Part shown: piece by piece, positions 35,321 to 47,405 of the stretch
Layout: the number at the start of each line of letters is the position of its first letter
Position numbering within the stretch: the stretch's first letter is position 1
Source: Gautieria morchelliformis
Lineage: Eukaryota; Basidiomycota; Agaricomycetes; Gomphales; Gomphaceae
Length of the DNA stretch: 64,000 nt
Direction: 5' to 3'
Assembly: GCA_015179125.1 (NCBI GenBank)
Contig: WHVA01000045.1
Span: 248,001 to 312,000, forward strand
Translations under genes and position numbers: made by a program
The notes under the pieces: generated by a model
Told to the model about the DNA's origin: nothing
Database searches by the model: none
Seen by the model: the letters and a program-made list of their open reading frames with translations, nothing else

Positions 35321-38013
35321 CTATGCAAAGCTGGACTGCGCGGCCTTTTCACTCCCAGATAAGCCATAATTATCTCCTTTGACAAATGCGCGGGTGCATT
35401 GGGCCATCGTGACGGACCTAAAAATCCACGTCAACGTTATTATTAGTATTCGGAGGAGGTGGGAAGCAGCGCTCTTACGCTCTGGAGATAGCATCTGTTT
35501 GGTAGAAATTAGTAATCGGTTTCTTGAACGGTTCACCTGTGTTTGCGGTTGCGGACTTCGAAGCGAGTTGGTTCAGACCAGCGAGAGCGATATCAACTGA
35601 GACCGGCTCGGTTACGTCGTATCGCACGAGCGTGGGCGACACCTCCCACAGTCGGTCACGAAGAGTCAACACGTCGTCGTATGGCAAAGGGATACCGATG
35701 ACCTCCGAGAGTGCGCTGGGTTCACGGATGAGTAAAGACTAAAAGAATGAGATAGAAGAGAAGGACTACCGGATGATCTTCCAATCCTCTCGTGAGGCGC
35801 CGGGGGGTGGGACGGCGGTTCTCGAGAGCTGGGCGCGACCTTCGGTGTTCAGCCAGGTAGTTGTTTTTTCTGTGTAGGCTGCACCAGGGAGAACGACATC
35901 AGCGAGTGAAGCACCAAGATCACCATGATGGCCCTGATAAACGACGAATGCATTCTTGGGAATAGACACGGGATCGAGCTCATCGGCATTCAGGAGATAA
36001 ACGAACTTGGCCGAAGTGCCAGACGCCTTTTTCGAAGGAACAAACCCGATTTCATAGGCTGCCGGCCTCGACGCAATCTACAGTAATCGGGAGCAGTGAG
36101 ATACAGATTCATGATGCGCGCATGTCACCTACTCGCTGAAGGACACTGAGCCCGTTCCACTCTGGGGTGACGAACTTGCCCTTGTTCGCATTCACGTACT
36201 TAGCGAGGGTTTGGTATACAGCTGAGCCGTCGGCGTGTTCAGTGATGGCGCTGCCAACAATGATCAATGGATGAGTAGCTTCCTTGAACTTCGACGCGAA
36301 TGCGCCCTTGCCGGCCACAAAGTCGGACACAGCCTTCAAATTATCTCCTAAGAATTCATACCCATATGCGGGGTCAGCACGCTCGCCAATCCAGCCAACT
36401 TCGAGATTGGTGTGTATCCAACTCTTGCGGATCCGGGAGTTTAGTACGGCAGCTTCGTGCCGTGGATTCGTGCCAACCAAGAGGATAGCATCGGCTTTCT
36501 CAATACCAGGAATAGTACAGTTGAAAAGGTAGTTGGACCGGATGTCAACGCCATGTGCCGGAGTCGCGTCACCTCCCGGATGATCAAGTGCTAGATTGTC
36601 AGAGCCCAGCCTATTCACGAGGTCTTTGAGCGCCATGAGCGACTCGGTATCAGCGAGGTGTCCAGCGACGGCTTTTATCTCGTCGCCTTGTGCACCAGAG
36701 GCGGCCAGCCCGTCTGCGACGGCCGTTAATGCAGCCTCCCAAGACACAGATTCAAAACGATCACCGCGACGAAGGAGAGGTGTGGTGAGGCGCTGGAACT
36801 TGAGTCCGTCGTAAGCATAGCGCGTCTTGTCGCTGATCCACTCCTCATTAACATCGTCGTTAGTCCTAGGCTGAATGCGCATAACCTCCACACCGCGTGC
36901 GTCGACTCGAATGTTAGACCCAATGGCGTCCATTACATCCACCGATTCTGTGCTCTTGAGCTCCCATGGTCGTGCATGGAATGCATACGGCTTAGAGGTA
37001 AGAGCACCAACTGGACAAAGGTCCACGACATTACCAGAAAGCTCAGAGTCCATGGTCTTCTCGACATACATCCCGATCTGTAGATCATTACCGCGACCGG
37101 TAGTGCCTAGCTCCTCGACACCGGCGACCTCGTTCGCAAACCGGACGCAGCGAGTGCATTGGATACAGCGAGTCATGACAGTCTTGACGAGCGGTCCAAA
37201 ATCTTTGTTTTCGACTGCACGCTTGCCTGCTATCTCGTGGAAGCGAGTGCGGTCGGCGCCGTATCGCATTGACTGGTCTTGGAGATCGCACTCGCCACCC
37301 TGGTCACAGATGGGGCAGTCGAGAGGGTGGTTGGAGAGAAGGAACTCCATGACGCCCTCGCTGCGTGCTGATGAGATAACGACTCAGGGCACGAGAGCAG
37401 CCTTACCGAGCCTCATGAACTAGTGGGGTGTTGGTAAAAACCTTTGAACCGGGCATGGCGGGCATGGCACACGATGCGACTGGCTTTGGGGCTCGTTCGA
37501 CCTCAACCAAGCACATACTTCCGGGCATGCATGAGAAGAGTAGCAGTGCTGCCTAGGATGATACTTACCGACAGTTGCCTGCGATAGCGAGCCTGTGGAA
37601 AATCAGAGCACTGCAACATCTGGATAGATGATTAGGTACCTGTCATGATAGCAAAACCTAAAACCCAACACCCGTTAGGAAACATTTAATAGCGAAAGCG
37701 CTACGCTCACCTTGGGACTGGGGAGCCAGCTGCTTCACACGCTTGAATCAAGGCCGAACCTAGGACAAGTTTAACGCGTGCAACAGCTCACAAGCAGCGA
37801 GAAGCTTGCCTTGAGGGACGGTTACCTCTTTCCCATCGACAGTCAAAGTGATATCTGCGTTTCGTGCAGAGGACGAAGCAAAGGACCGAAGGCCTGAGCA
37901 GCAAGTTATTGAACAGTCCAAGACGAAAGCAAGGCGACTCTACCTGAACTTGCCGCTTTGGTCATTCGAGGCGATATTCGGGGCCCTGCATGGGCAGAAA
38001 CAGCGCGAAGCAT
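35321..38013 (-). CDS. NDUFS1: NADH:ubiquinone oxidoreductase 75/78-kDa subunit, mitochondrial complex I
   Basis: Starts [20 protein letters not shown] at 38013, an Arg/Ser-rich mitochondrial presequence, then [16 protein letters not shown]. Next come the ferredoxin-like 2Fe-2S ligands ([28 protein letters not shown]), the His/Cys 4Fe-4S region ([20 protein letters not shown]) and the second 4Fe-4S motif ([12 protein letters not shown]), followed by the molybdopterin-like domain. Ends AAQSSFA at 35321. These clusters carry electrons through the peripheral arm of complex I. Introns are short and cluster at the 5' end, with others near 35418-35477, 35706-35770 and 36076-36130. The stop lies about 170 bases from the stop of the STE6-type gene, so the genes converge. 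Confidence 0.95.
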
Positions 38014-38681
38014 TGAAGACAGTCGCCACGAAGGTAAAGGCGATTATGTAATATCCAGCTCCCGGAATCCCGCACCGTCGTTGTATAATTTCTGCGCTGA
38101 CTTTTTATCTCAGGCAAGCCACGCCGAGGTCTTATATATTTGAGTGTTATGCCACCCGGTGTACATATCAATGTACTCGACACACTGCAAATTGCTGTGA
38201 TATTTTCGATAGTTCGTGGAAACCACTAGCGTTTGGCCGAGCCCTTGGGAAGCTACCGGCCTAACTCGGATGTGATTGCACTGAGCTAGCGTGGTTGGTA
38301 ATCATGCTGTAAACTTGATTCTGAGGCTAATCCCGCTTATAAATACAGGTCTCGTCTAGCGGGTACAGTCTGGGTACCACCGCGCAGCGTCAGGCACCAC
38401 GGTGACGTAGCCAAGCAGTACTGTGTCGCAGACAAGTGCTTAGTGGTAGATGACTTGAGCTATTCCCCGAGGTGCGTGTCACGGTGGTTAGTCTGTCTAC
38501 AGACGTACCACGGCTCAGTTCCTCGTCTAGACTTGTACGTTATCATAGATTCTGTGGCTCTTCGTCTCATTGTGTTCTCCTCCTCTACATCACGTGCTTA
38601 CTCTGAGTGCTGACTTGCTTGACACATTTGAAGTTACACGGACCTTCTTATCACAGAGCACCCCAAGCTGAAAGTATTGCC
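38014..38681. other. divergent intergenic region, no gene seen
   Basis: Lies between the complex I gene (minus) and the P450 gene (plus) and should hold both promoters. No motif was recognised with confidence. Confidence 0.5.
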
Positions 38682-40723
38682 ATGCAACTACCGCAAGGTC
38701 TCGATCGCTCCATGTTCTCAGTCTCTCCCTTCATGGCATGCGCCTTTCTTGGCATCGTTTTCTACATCCGTTGGTGCAGGGGGAGGGGCAATCCGAAGAG
38801 GCTTCCGTTGCCGCCTGGACCGTCTCCACTCCCTATTATTGGTAATTTACATCAAGTCCCCAGAGATCATGATTGGTTGCGTTATACAGAATGGTTTGGA
38901 GAATACGGTATTCGCTCCCTAGCATATATTCTATGTACATCACCTGAAACTTTGACTAGGACCTCTTGTGTACTTCCGCCTGTTTCGACAGCCTGTCATT
39001 TTGATAAATACGCGCCAAGCTGCTTGTGACCTTCTTGAAAAACGATCAAGCATCTACTCTGACAGACCGAATGATTTCATAATGGCGGAATTGTGTGTAG
39101 GCAGCTCTCAGTCCGACCCGGAACTTATCACAGGTGCACTCTCATAAATAGAATCGGCTGGAATCAAGGTGTCACCCTATCAGCTTTTGGTCCCCGCCAT
39201 CGCAAATATAGGAAGCTCCTTAATAGCACACTGAACTCCACAGCTGCTCGTAGACTATGGCCCATCCAAGAATCTGGTGTATACAGGTTCTTGGTGCGTC
39301 TCGCAGACGATCCCGACCATTTCTACGAACATATCCGTACATCGGTCTCGGAGACGATCGTCATGATTACATTTGGACAAGAATGCTCTAAAGACAGCTT
39401 TCCCTATAGCGAAATGGCAGAGCGTACACAGCACGCGTTCAGCGCGGCTACGTCACCTTACACTTATACGGTTGATATTCTGCCAATATGTGCGTGATTT
39501 CCTCGCTATTCCCTGATTTCAGGCAGGGAAATGCTCTGTTACAGTGCGCTATCTGCCCGAATGGTTTCCTGGGGCTAAGTTTAAGAGGGATGCCCGTATC
39601 TGGAATGAACAACTGCAGGAACTCGTTCACTATCCCTACCGAGCGGTCAAAGAGGATCTGGTTTGCTTTTAATTGCTTCTTCAGCAGATTGTAATGACAC
39701 ATTCTCTACTTGTTAGGCTAGCGGAAGGGCTCGCCCATCCTTTGTGGCACGTCATATCGACACCAAAGAACAGCTTTCCAAGGAAGATGACACAGACATC
39801 ATGTGGACTGCAGCTAGCTTATACACTGGAGGCGTCGATACGGTACGGAATCAATTCGGTGACAAAACTAATGATATCCTCATCTCTATCATCGTAAGAC
39901 AACTGCAGCAGTGACAACCTTCATTCTAACAATGTGCCTCCACCCGCATGTTCAAACCAAGGCGCAGCAGGAATTAGATACGGTTATTGGGGCAGGGCGT
40001 TTACCTCAGCTCGCGGACCGGGAGAGCCTCCCTTACGTCAATGCCTGCGTACGAGAAATGCTACGTTTGTACCCTGTGGCGCCACTCGGTGAGAGCTAAA
40101 GTTAAGGGTTTACGGCCACACGGGCCTCATTTCTGCCAGGTTTTGCCCATCTCGCGTCGGAAGATGACTACTATGACGGTTATCACATACCCAAAGGTAT
40201 TGTCGAGCACCTCTCTCTTGACTTTATCTCATGGTCTCGTAGGAACGACACTGATAAGCAATATATGGTACATTCCCCCAGTTCAACCCGGTCTCCTTAT
40301 TTCTGACCATCGCATACCTCAGGGCTATGTCCCATGATCCAACCATCTACAAGGATCCTGAAGAATTCAAACCTGAGAGGTTCTTATCGACCCAGGCTGC
40401 GGGGATGTCTAACAAAGAATCCACGCTTCCATTCGGCTTCGGACGTCGCATTTGTCCTGGGATGCACATGGCTGATTCGTCTTTATTCCTTTACGTGGCC
40501 CGCACATTGTCTACGTTTAATATAACGAAGGCGACTGGCGTCGATGGGCGTCCGGTTGAGCCTGAGGTAGAGTTCGTCTCTGGCCTAATAAGGTGGGTAT
40601 TTCCCTTTTTCGTTATTCCTTGGCGCGAAGGATCAATATGGGTTCAGTCATCCCAAACCGTTCAAATGTTCTATCACCATTCGTTCGTCAGCTGCGGCCA
40701 AGCTCCTGGGGAGGACAACTTGA
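38682..40723 (+). CDS. cytochrome P450 monooxygenase (fungal microsomal type)
   Basis: The ATG at 38682 is followed by a membrane anchor (MACAFLGIVFYIRWC) and the Pro-rich hinge LPLPPGPSPLPIIGN. Conserved parts appear in order: GWNQGVTLSAFGPRHRKYRK (C helix), LYTGGVDT-TAAVTTF across an intron (I helix, A/GGxDTT), REMLRLYPVAPLG (ExxR), FKPERF, and the heme loop FGFGRRICPGMHMA near 40432-40470 with its axial Cys. At least eight introns of about 50-60 bases all have consensus ends and keep phase, e.g. AP-LG|FAHLASEDDYYDGYHIP. The last exon ends KPFKCSITIRSSAAAKLLGR at 40723. No break was found, so it looks functional. The substrate is unknown; the layout resembles the large fungal clan of O-methylsterigmatocystin-oxidoreductase-like P450s. 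Confidence 0.92.
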
Positions 40724-41172
40724 GATACGATTGTATTTGTCTCCTTGTATAAACACTTTCCTGACCACGAGCATCCTCGGCACTATCGGATCTATATACA
40801 GCACCTTCTCTCAAGTGGCAATCCAGATGCGAGTGCCAGGCGTGATGCATCAGGTGGTGATATTGTCGTACCGAAGTTGGAGGTAAACTAATATTCCCGT
40901 TGTAATGGCCCACGCGAAACTTGAGCTTGTCGTACGAGTTGAGTGCTCCTGCTTCCAAACCCAGAGACATGGCAGAGAGACAGTAGCTACCGGCGCCAGC
41001 AGCGAACAGCTCGGAACTGAAGTTCACTTGGAATCCGCATCAACCAAATCATTAATGCCACCTGGTTCGAGTTGGTTAAATGACAATGGTAGCGCCGACG
41101 GCACACCCATCAAGAGGTTGATCCTTATCCGCTGGCATGGTTCGCCAAGGTAGAGAAGTAAGTCGGACATAC
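40724..41172. other. no recognisable gene
   Basis: Between the P450 gene and the repeat island. Only short frames without motifs. Confidence 0.45.
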
Positions 41173-41228
41173 TCTTACTAGCGTCAGTGAAGCGCAATTC
41201 TTACTAGCGTCAGTGAAAGCGCAATTCA
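41173..41228. repeat. tandem duplication of about 27 bp
   Basis: TCTTACTAGCGTCAGTGAAG, then CGCAAT, is repeated immediately with one extra A. It lies just left of the copia LTR start. Confidence 0.75.
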
Positions 41229-41251
41229 GTGCGATGCTGCAGTGTCGGTAG

Positions 41252-41562
41252 TGTTGGAGTCGCAAGCGTGACCTATACGTGTATTCAACTCCGTGTCGGA
41301 GTTCACGTCCTTTTCCTCAGTCTATCACACACCGCTGTGAGACTGAGGTAATGTGATCTCACTTAGTTACCCTTACACATATGTATTGATATACCTGTAC
41401 CTAGATCTGACCATTTGGTACAGGTATACACACAGTCTATCACACACCGCTGTGAGACTGAGATCTGACCACTCGGTACAGAATCCAATAGGGTATGGGC
41501 CTTCCGTCCTCGCTTTAGTATCACTACTACGTGTGGAAGATCACATTTGTCTTGTTGTCACA
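41252..41562 (+). repeat. probable 5' LTR of the copia element
   Basis: Begins TGTTGGAGTCGC and ends TTGTTGTCACA, with TG…CA ends and a size usual for copia. It holds a duplicated segment CAGTCTATCACACACCGCTG, then TGAGACTGAG, at 41319-41348 and 41433-41462. It lacks a partner copy in the window, so the boundaries are not proven. Confidence 0.5.
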
Positions 41563-41655
41563 GGCCGTCCACTCGACCCTAGTACCCACTCGACTCTAGA
41601 CCTTTTTTTTCGACGCATATACCCGCTCTATTCCCCCACACGCTACCAACTCGCA

Positions 41656-43180
41656 ATGGTCCATGAGTATAATGTCTAGATTAAAGATGTTGAGAAGCTG
41701 AGGGAGGGTACCTGGATGCAGTGGTCCCGGGACATGGAGTTCGCGTTCATGGAGTCCGGATTCATGGGTTTCATTGATGGATCCATTGATGAACCGACCG
41801 ACACGAAGAAACTCTCTGAATGGAGACAGATTAACGTTTGCATTGTCAGTACTCTCGGCAAACATGTTGATAACTCCCTTCGCTGCCTCCTTGATCCCAC
41901 CTTAACCGCGAAGGAAGCCTGGGACAGGCTGAAAGCTGAAGCTCACCATGGTGGGATGATCACGAAGATCAACGCGATCACCTCCACTATGTCTGCCATA
42001 TTCTCTGACCTCCCCAGCACCGCCCGCACCATCTCTGAGATAGAGGACTTTATTTCGGACCTCTACGAGGGCGGCAAAGCTCCTACTCAGGCTGAGTTTA
42101 CTATCCTCGTCTTGATGAACGCTCTACAAAATACTCAGCTGGATTGGGTTCGAAAGCACCTGCTAGCTGCCTTCTCCAGCGCAAAAACTCCCCCTAGCAA
42201 GCGGGAGGTCATCAAGATGATCACTCTTGGCGCATGTGAGAAGAACCATCTCGAGAAAGTGAATGTCGCAAAATTGGATCATCAAGATAAAGTGAAATGC
42301 ACGAACTGTGGCAAGAACCATCCCTTCGAGCGCTGCTGGAAAAAAGGTGGGGGTGCTGAAGACAGGGCTCCAGACTGGTTCAAAGAAGCTCAAAAGAAGA
42401 AGGACGGCAAGAAAAAGAAGACTGAAAAATTGAATGCAGCTGTGGACTCATCCGACTCTGATACTGCGACTGCAAACCTCGCTGTCGATATTGAACGGTC
42501 TCTTGCTGATGAATCCCGTCTAAATGATGGCTATTACTCCTGCACTGCCATAGAGGATGCGGTTGACTCCTGTTCCGATCTTCTGGATGTGAAGAATGTC
42601 AACAATGATACTGCTTACCTTGCCGCTGGACTGTCGCCCTGGTGCGCTGATTCTGGTTGCACTACACACGTATCCCCCATACGTTCCGACTTCTCCACCC
42701 TTGTCTCCGTCAACCGTAGGATACGTGGTGTCGGTGGTCACTATATAGCTGCCGTTGGTAGCGGCACTATTCATGTGCGCTGCGGAAAGGGAAGGAAATT
42801 GACGCTCCACGACGTGCTTTACGTCCCTGAGGCTACACTACGTTTGATATCGATCGTGCAGCTGGACAACGATGGCCTGTTTACTGTCTTCGGTGACGGC
42901 CACGTTGCTATCAAATCCCACAGTGGAAAATCATGGCAGAGGGGGCCAAGATTGGTACTGACCTTTACTACATATCTGGCAATCCCAAGGCTGTTGTTGA
43001 ATCTGCAAATATCGCGCGGGCCGCCCCTGATCTTGAAACGTGGCACAGATGGCTTGGTCACTTGAATTACTCTTCAGTTATCAAGATGGCTAAATCCGGC
43101 ATGGCCGAAGGTATGCCCGTCGATCTATCTACCCTCCCCCCCTTTGTGAACACTGTGTCATCGGCAAACAGATGAAATCG
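41656..43180 (+). pseudogene. copia gag and protease, with GAG-pre-integrase
   Basis: The ATG at 41656 is followed after seven codons by a TAG, beyond which the Gag frame continues (DVEKLREGTWMQWSRDMEFA, a typical copia Gag start). The zinc knuckle CTNCGKNHPFERC lies near 42299. The protease site reads WCADSGCTTHVSPI (Asp-Ser-Gly) near 42642. The GAG-pre-integrase motif ETWHRWLGHLNYSSVIKMA is in another frame (42933-43175), showing a frameshift near 42930, and a second frameshift sits at the C run near 43140. One frame from 41716 to 43065 is still open for 449 codons, indicating moderate age. Confidence 0.85.
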
Positions 43181-44018
43181 CCTGTTCCGAAACTCAGGAA
43201 GGGGGGGAGGGCAAAGAAGCAGCTTGAGAAGGTTTTTTCGGACATTACTGGGCCTGAGGACGTTGGCAGCACGACCGGGGACAGATACATTCTGAACTTT
43301 ATTGATGACTACTCATGCATGTCATGGCTATTCCCACTTAAGAAGAAGTCGGATGCGGCTGTTGTTTTCAAGGACTGGCTCACACTGGTCGAGAGGGAGA
43401 GCAACGAGAAGGTACAGACCTTTCGCACCGATAACGGTGGTGAGTACACCTCCGACGAGTTCGAATCATACCTAAGGTGTGAAGGCATCCGCCATCAAAC
43501 GACTGCCCCTTACACATCAGCAGAGAATGGTTGTGCAGAGAGATGTCACCATACCATAATGAACCGCGCCCGTGCGATCAGATCGGATGCTAAGTTACCT
43601 CCGAGCCTGTGGGCTGAATCGGTAAGAGCAGCTGCCTACCTAAAGAACAGAACACATACCCGGACCCTAAAAGGGGTGACGCCGTATGAGATGTGGTTCA
43701 GCGTGCGCCCGGATATCTCGCACTTAAGAGAGCTTGGGTGTCAGGTGTGGATACACATTGCCGGTGATAATCCAAAAATCTACAACCGGTCTGTTGAATG
43801 TGTTCTGGTCGGCTATTCAGAGACATTGAAAGCTTACCGCTGTCTGGAGCGACTGTCCGGCAAGATCCATGTCACTCAGAACGTGGTCTTTGCAGAGAGT
43901 CAAGACTCCCACCCCAGGAAACTGCTCCCAGGGGTCATTGCAAACGCGGATGCGATCCCTGTCCCTGAACCTGAGGTCAACGACCCTGACCATGCTGACA
44001 CCGATGAACATGAGGAAC
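43172..44018 (+). pseudogene. copia integrase, interrupted by gypsy insertion
   Basis: The catalytic core has FSDITGPED, then FRTDNGGEYTSDEFESYL, then YTSAENGCAERCHHTI, giving the D-D-E acidic triad of retroviral-type integrases. It continues to VRPDISHLRELGCQVWIHIA and to DTDEHEEL at the insertion point. The frame is open for 283 codons before the nested element. Its continuation lies at 47810. Confidence 0.88.
44014..44018. repeat. target-site duplication GGAAC, left
   Basis: Perfect 5-bp repeat with 47805-47809 flanking the nested gypsy element. Confidence 0.9.
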
Positions 44019-44407
44019 TGTGAGGGCAACACTAATGATGAAGCCACAATCCAAAGATACTCAAGGAGATAAGAGCTGATACTAAGACAATGACCAACTG
44101 TGTAGTGGGTATCCTCAGTTTATAACTCTACCAACGATAGATACATGGGGACTTGCCTGTGTAGTGGGTATCCTCAGAGATCAAGCTGAGGAAATGCCAC
44201 CACATGGGCTATGGTCTTATAGCGCTGGCAAGGCTTACATAATAGGGGAGACGGAAACTTGTAGAAGGTTATGGAAGGTGACGGAATGTGATGGAAGGTT
44301 GTGGAATGTGATGGAATGTGACGGAAGGTTATGGAAACTGACGGAAGGTTACAGAAACTCATGGAAGGAAATAGAAACTTGTGGAAGGAAATGCGTGAAC
44401 CCTGACA
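44019..44407 (-). repeat. 3' LTR of nested gypsy copy
   Basis: 389 bp. On the plus strand it runs TGTGAGGGCAACAC … GTGAACCCTGACA. It contains a minisatellite of GGAAGGTNACGGAA-like units at about 44260-44390. It differs from its partner by about seven transitions in the alignable first 230 bases, five of them at CpG sites. Confidence 0.9.
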
Positions 44408-44449
44408 TCACCCCCCTCTCAATGCTTGTCGTCCCGACAAGCACAGCTG

Positions 44450-45015
44450 CCACCTAGCCCCCAACATCCACCGAGACATTGTTTCCAAGTATGCCACAGG
44501 CGGGACCACCATCTCTCCTGGCCCTTCCCTTCCTGGTAGCGCAGGTCAATGATGAGCTCAGGGGGATTGGGGTCCATGGGCAAGTGCGGCCCTCGGAACC
44601 TTGCTCGACGTATTCACTCTCCTGCCATGTTACGGAAAGGTCGCCCCACCCAGCCTTCGAAAGTGTAGGGGGTTCCACAAGGGGGGGTTCCATCGTTGAG
44701 GAAGACAGGGTCGCCGACGTAGTATGTGTTCTCTCGTCTGTGTCGGGGTCTGAGGAATGCGATTGCAGGGCGAGTGGGCGCCTGTCTCTTTGCTGGTGTG
44801 AGGTCCTCAGAGCTGACGGACCACTTTGAAGACCATGCGACGTCGAGATCACGGCAGTCAAGCATTCTTTGTAGCTTGGCTTCACTGGCTGCTCTGGACG
44901 ACGAGAAGCCGGAGAAGTGCAGGAGGGTGGGATCGACACGTGACATGTTTGGCAGGTCAGAGAGGTTTTGGGTGAAGCTGGGGAGGGCAACTAGCTCAAT
45001 GGCGGGCGAGGACAT
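44450..45015 (-). pseudogene. extra 3' ORF of gypsy family, copy 1 (nonsense-broken)
   Basis: Starts MSSPAIELVALPSFTQNLSD at 45015 and matches the intact 196-codon ORF at 51360-51950 almost residue for residue. A TGA at about 44615 replaces the CGA of the other copy (NMAGE-stop versus NMAGER). It has two more codons (Asp-Val after DCRDL) than the other copy, an in-frame 6-base difference. Its family and function are unknown. Confidence 0.6.
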
Positions 45016-45121
45016 GGTTGATGGATGTGGTGGGGTCGATGCAGTGGAAGTGAGCGGTCACAGGTGGAGAGGGGATATATAGCTTATCGGAATGAATTGG
45101 TTAGGTGGAGGCCGATATCGC

Positions 45122-45645
45122 TTATCTTTGGGGGTCTGGACCCTTGACATTATGAGTAGAAGCCCTGCCTGCTGTCCAGTCGAAGAGAGTTTGCCTGGAA
45201 GGTTCTGTGAAGTTCTGAAATCTCTGGAAGGGGAGGGACATGTATGTGGCTGCCGAGATATGCTGAGGTGCCTCTGGGTTCTGCCGGTGAAATTCCTTAA
45301 CGAGTCGCTTTGCCCCAGAGACATCCTTCGCTGGTAGCCAGAGATCGTCGGCAGCTCCATAGCCCTTCCAGCGCACGAGATACTCCAACCTTCCACGGAA
45401 CATCCTGCTGTCTAGAATCCTTTCAACTTCATATTCTTTGGCTCCATCCTGTATGACAGGGGGAGGGGGGGTGGAGGGGCATGACGTTCAATAATTGGGT
45501 CGTCTTCATATGGCCGAAGCAGGACGACAGAGAACACTGGATGTGTGCGACCAAAGGATGCAGGAAGATTTAGACCATAGGCATTTCGTGAGACCACCTT
45601 ATTAACAGTGTAGGGGCCTAGCCACTTGTGGTCTAGCTTCTTCAT
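45122..45645 (-). pseudogene. integrase C-terminal end and chromodomain, copy 1
   Basis: KKLDHKWLGPYTVNKVVSRN, YGLNLPASFGRTHPVFSVVL (GPY/F module) is followed by the chromodomain FRGRLEYLVRWKGYGAADDL, WLPAKDVSGAKRLVKEF. A stop near 45412 separates the two in the reading frame (same layout in the longer copy). The catalytic core of integrase is absent through the internal deletion. Confidence 0.8.
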
Positions 45646-45740
45646 TGGGCAATGGTTGTGATGTTTTGTGCATTGAGCCAGACCTTGTCACCAAGCTTAT
45701 AAACTGGGGCTGCTTTATGGTGCATGTCATAGAAGCGTGC

Positions 45741-46228
45741 CTGGCAAGTCGTCCGAGGCTCGTGACAGAGAATGTGGCACGTTCCGTATGATCCCCAAAG
45801 GTGCAAATGAGGTCGACTTCTTCCTTGATTGAGCCAGCCTCATTTGGGGTACCATCAATATTGTAGACGGGGATGGCACGGGGTAGGGGACGGGTCCGAA
45901 GTCTGTGTTCCCTTACAAACTCCACATCGATGAACATCCCTGTAGCACCACTGTCAAGGAGGGAGTCAATTGCAAGTGGATGCCCTGTGTCAATGGAGTG
46001 GACCTTGAGAGGTACTTTGGTGCATCGGTGGAGGTCAGCAGTACGGACATATAGAGGGACTGGAAGGTTTGCATTAGCAACTGGAGCGATGGGTTGGGTT
46101 TTTGGCATGGCTGGTTTGGTTTCAGTTCGATCAGGGGTAGGAGAAGGATGCATCATATCGCCTGTGATCCCTATTGTACATGTTTCGAGAACTGAAAACC
46201 GATTCGTCGAGCGGGGCATGTCTTTCAC
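45741..46228 (-). pseudogene. protease fragment, copy 1
   Basis: Reads [20 protein letters not shown], then the retropepsin site [15 protein letters not shown], and breaks off at SVTSLGRLA, where the deletion joins it to post-integrase sequence. The ORF continues 50 codons in the wrong frame. Confidence 0.85.
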
Positions 46229-46239
46229 CGCTGACTGGC

Positions 46240-47345
46240 CTAAAAACCCTTTCCTTCCTCTTGGACAGGGGCTTCCACCTTCTCTTTGCGTTCCTCTATC
46301 GCCGCTGCTACAGATTTAGAGACAATTGCTGCAATGTCTGCCTCTGTGAGGTTTGCACGGATTCGTGGCTTGCGAGGTTCAGGACAGTCTGGTGAAATGT
46401 GACCAGGTCTCTTACAGTTGTAGCAGGTTCGTGTTTCGGTGCGGCGGCGGGATGAGTCAATGTCCATAGGTGTCGCGTTACTGGGTGATGCTGTGGCAAC
46501 AGGAGCCATAGCAGGAGTGTGGAGTGGTCGGGCAGGAGGAGGGCGATTAGGGACATGAGGTGTCTGTGCCTTCCTGACCTCTAACAGACGGTGATGATTG
46601 CGGTCAATCTGACAGGCTGCTTCCTTCCAGGCTTTGAGGTTGGATGGAAGAAAGGGCTGGGCGTGGATCTTGTCAAGGATACCTGCTGGAAGGCCACGAG
46701 CATAGGCATCCTCGAGTGCCTCATCATTAAAGCCTGTCCTGCCTGCCAGGATCTCAAATTGAGCCGTGTATTCATCTGCCGACATTCCTGACGCCATCCT
46801 AAGGTCATGCAGCTTAGTGCGAGCCGTTCTGGCACGATCTGGGTCCCCAAAGGCCTCCTCCACACGTTTAATGAACCCCTCCAGAGTGGATATATAGGAG
46901 GTGCCATCAATGACAACCTGTGTCTCGTTGTGTGCCCATATCTCCGCAGAGCCTCCCATCATGAAGGAAAGAGCATATAGATCTTTGTGCGCTCATCTGG
47001 GAAGGATGCTGGCTGGACAGCGATGGACAACTTGATAGACCTGATAAACCCTTCAGTCTCTGCACGGTCTCCATTGAACTTCTCCGGTTCTGCTGCTTTG
47101 ATAGAGCGAGTAGATGGAGGGACACTGTGAGGTACTGAGGGCGCAAGGGCTTGAGCAGCAGCAACAGCAGCGTTGGTGGCAGCATTGGCTAAGTGGTCGT
47201 GAACGTTAACAATATGATTGTGCAGCTCCTGATTCTGCAGTTGAAGTTGCTGCAGCTGCTGTGCTTGGCTGGAAAGGAGGCCTCGAAGAAATGGCCCATG
47301 TTCACCCAAGGAGTCCCAGTATGTGTCTGGGAGTTGGTCTGCCAT
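46240..47345 (-). pseudogene. gag of nested gypsy copy (single frameshift)
   Basis: Starts MADQLPDTYWDSLGEHGPFL at 47345, with a Gln-rich coiled coil (QQLQQLQLQNQELHNHI), the capsid-like retrotrans_gag domain (FIRSIKLSIAVQPASFPDER … GGSAEIWAHNE … GMSADEYTAQFEILAGRTGF) and a CCHC zinc knuckle CYNCKRPGHISPDC. One missing G near 46980 shifts the frame; the longer copy has it. Otherwise Gag is nearly intact, which fits a recently mobile element. Confidence 0.85.
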
Positions 47346-47405
47346 AGGCTGAGATGAAGGCTGGTTAAGAAAAGTGTGTGGGGTCGTCCTATGAGCTTGA
47401 TCTTC

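Noticed and set aside
39085..39150. Apparent premature stop in the P450 gene
   Set aside because: Explained by a 59-base intron (GTGTGT…AATAG) that joins MAEL to IGWNQG in phase.
40085..40325. Apparent stops after the ExxR region of the P450 gene
   Set aside because: Three short GT-AG introns restore GFAHLASEDDYYDGYHIP, GTTLISNIW and AMSHDPTIY in order.
44260..44400. Regularly repeated short units resembling a CRISPR array
   Set aside because: Units are imperfect, contiguous without unique spacers, and lie in a retrotransposon LTR of a eukaryote.
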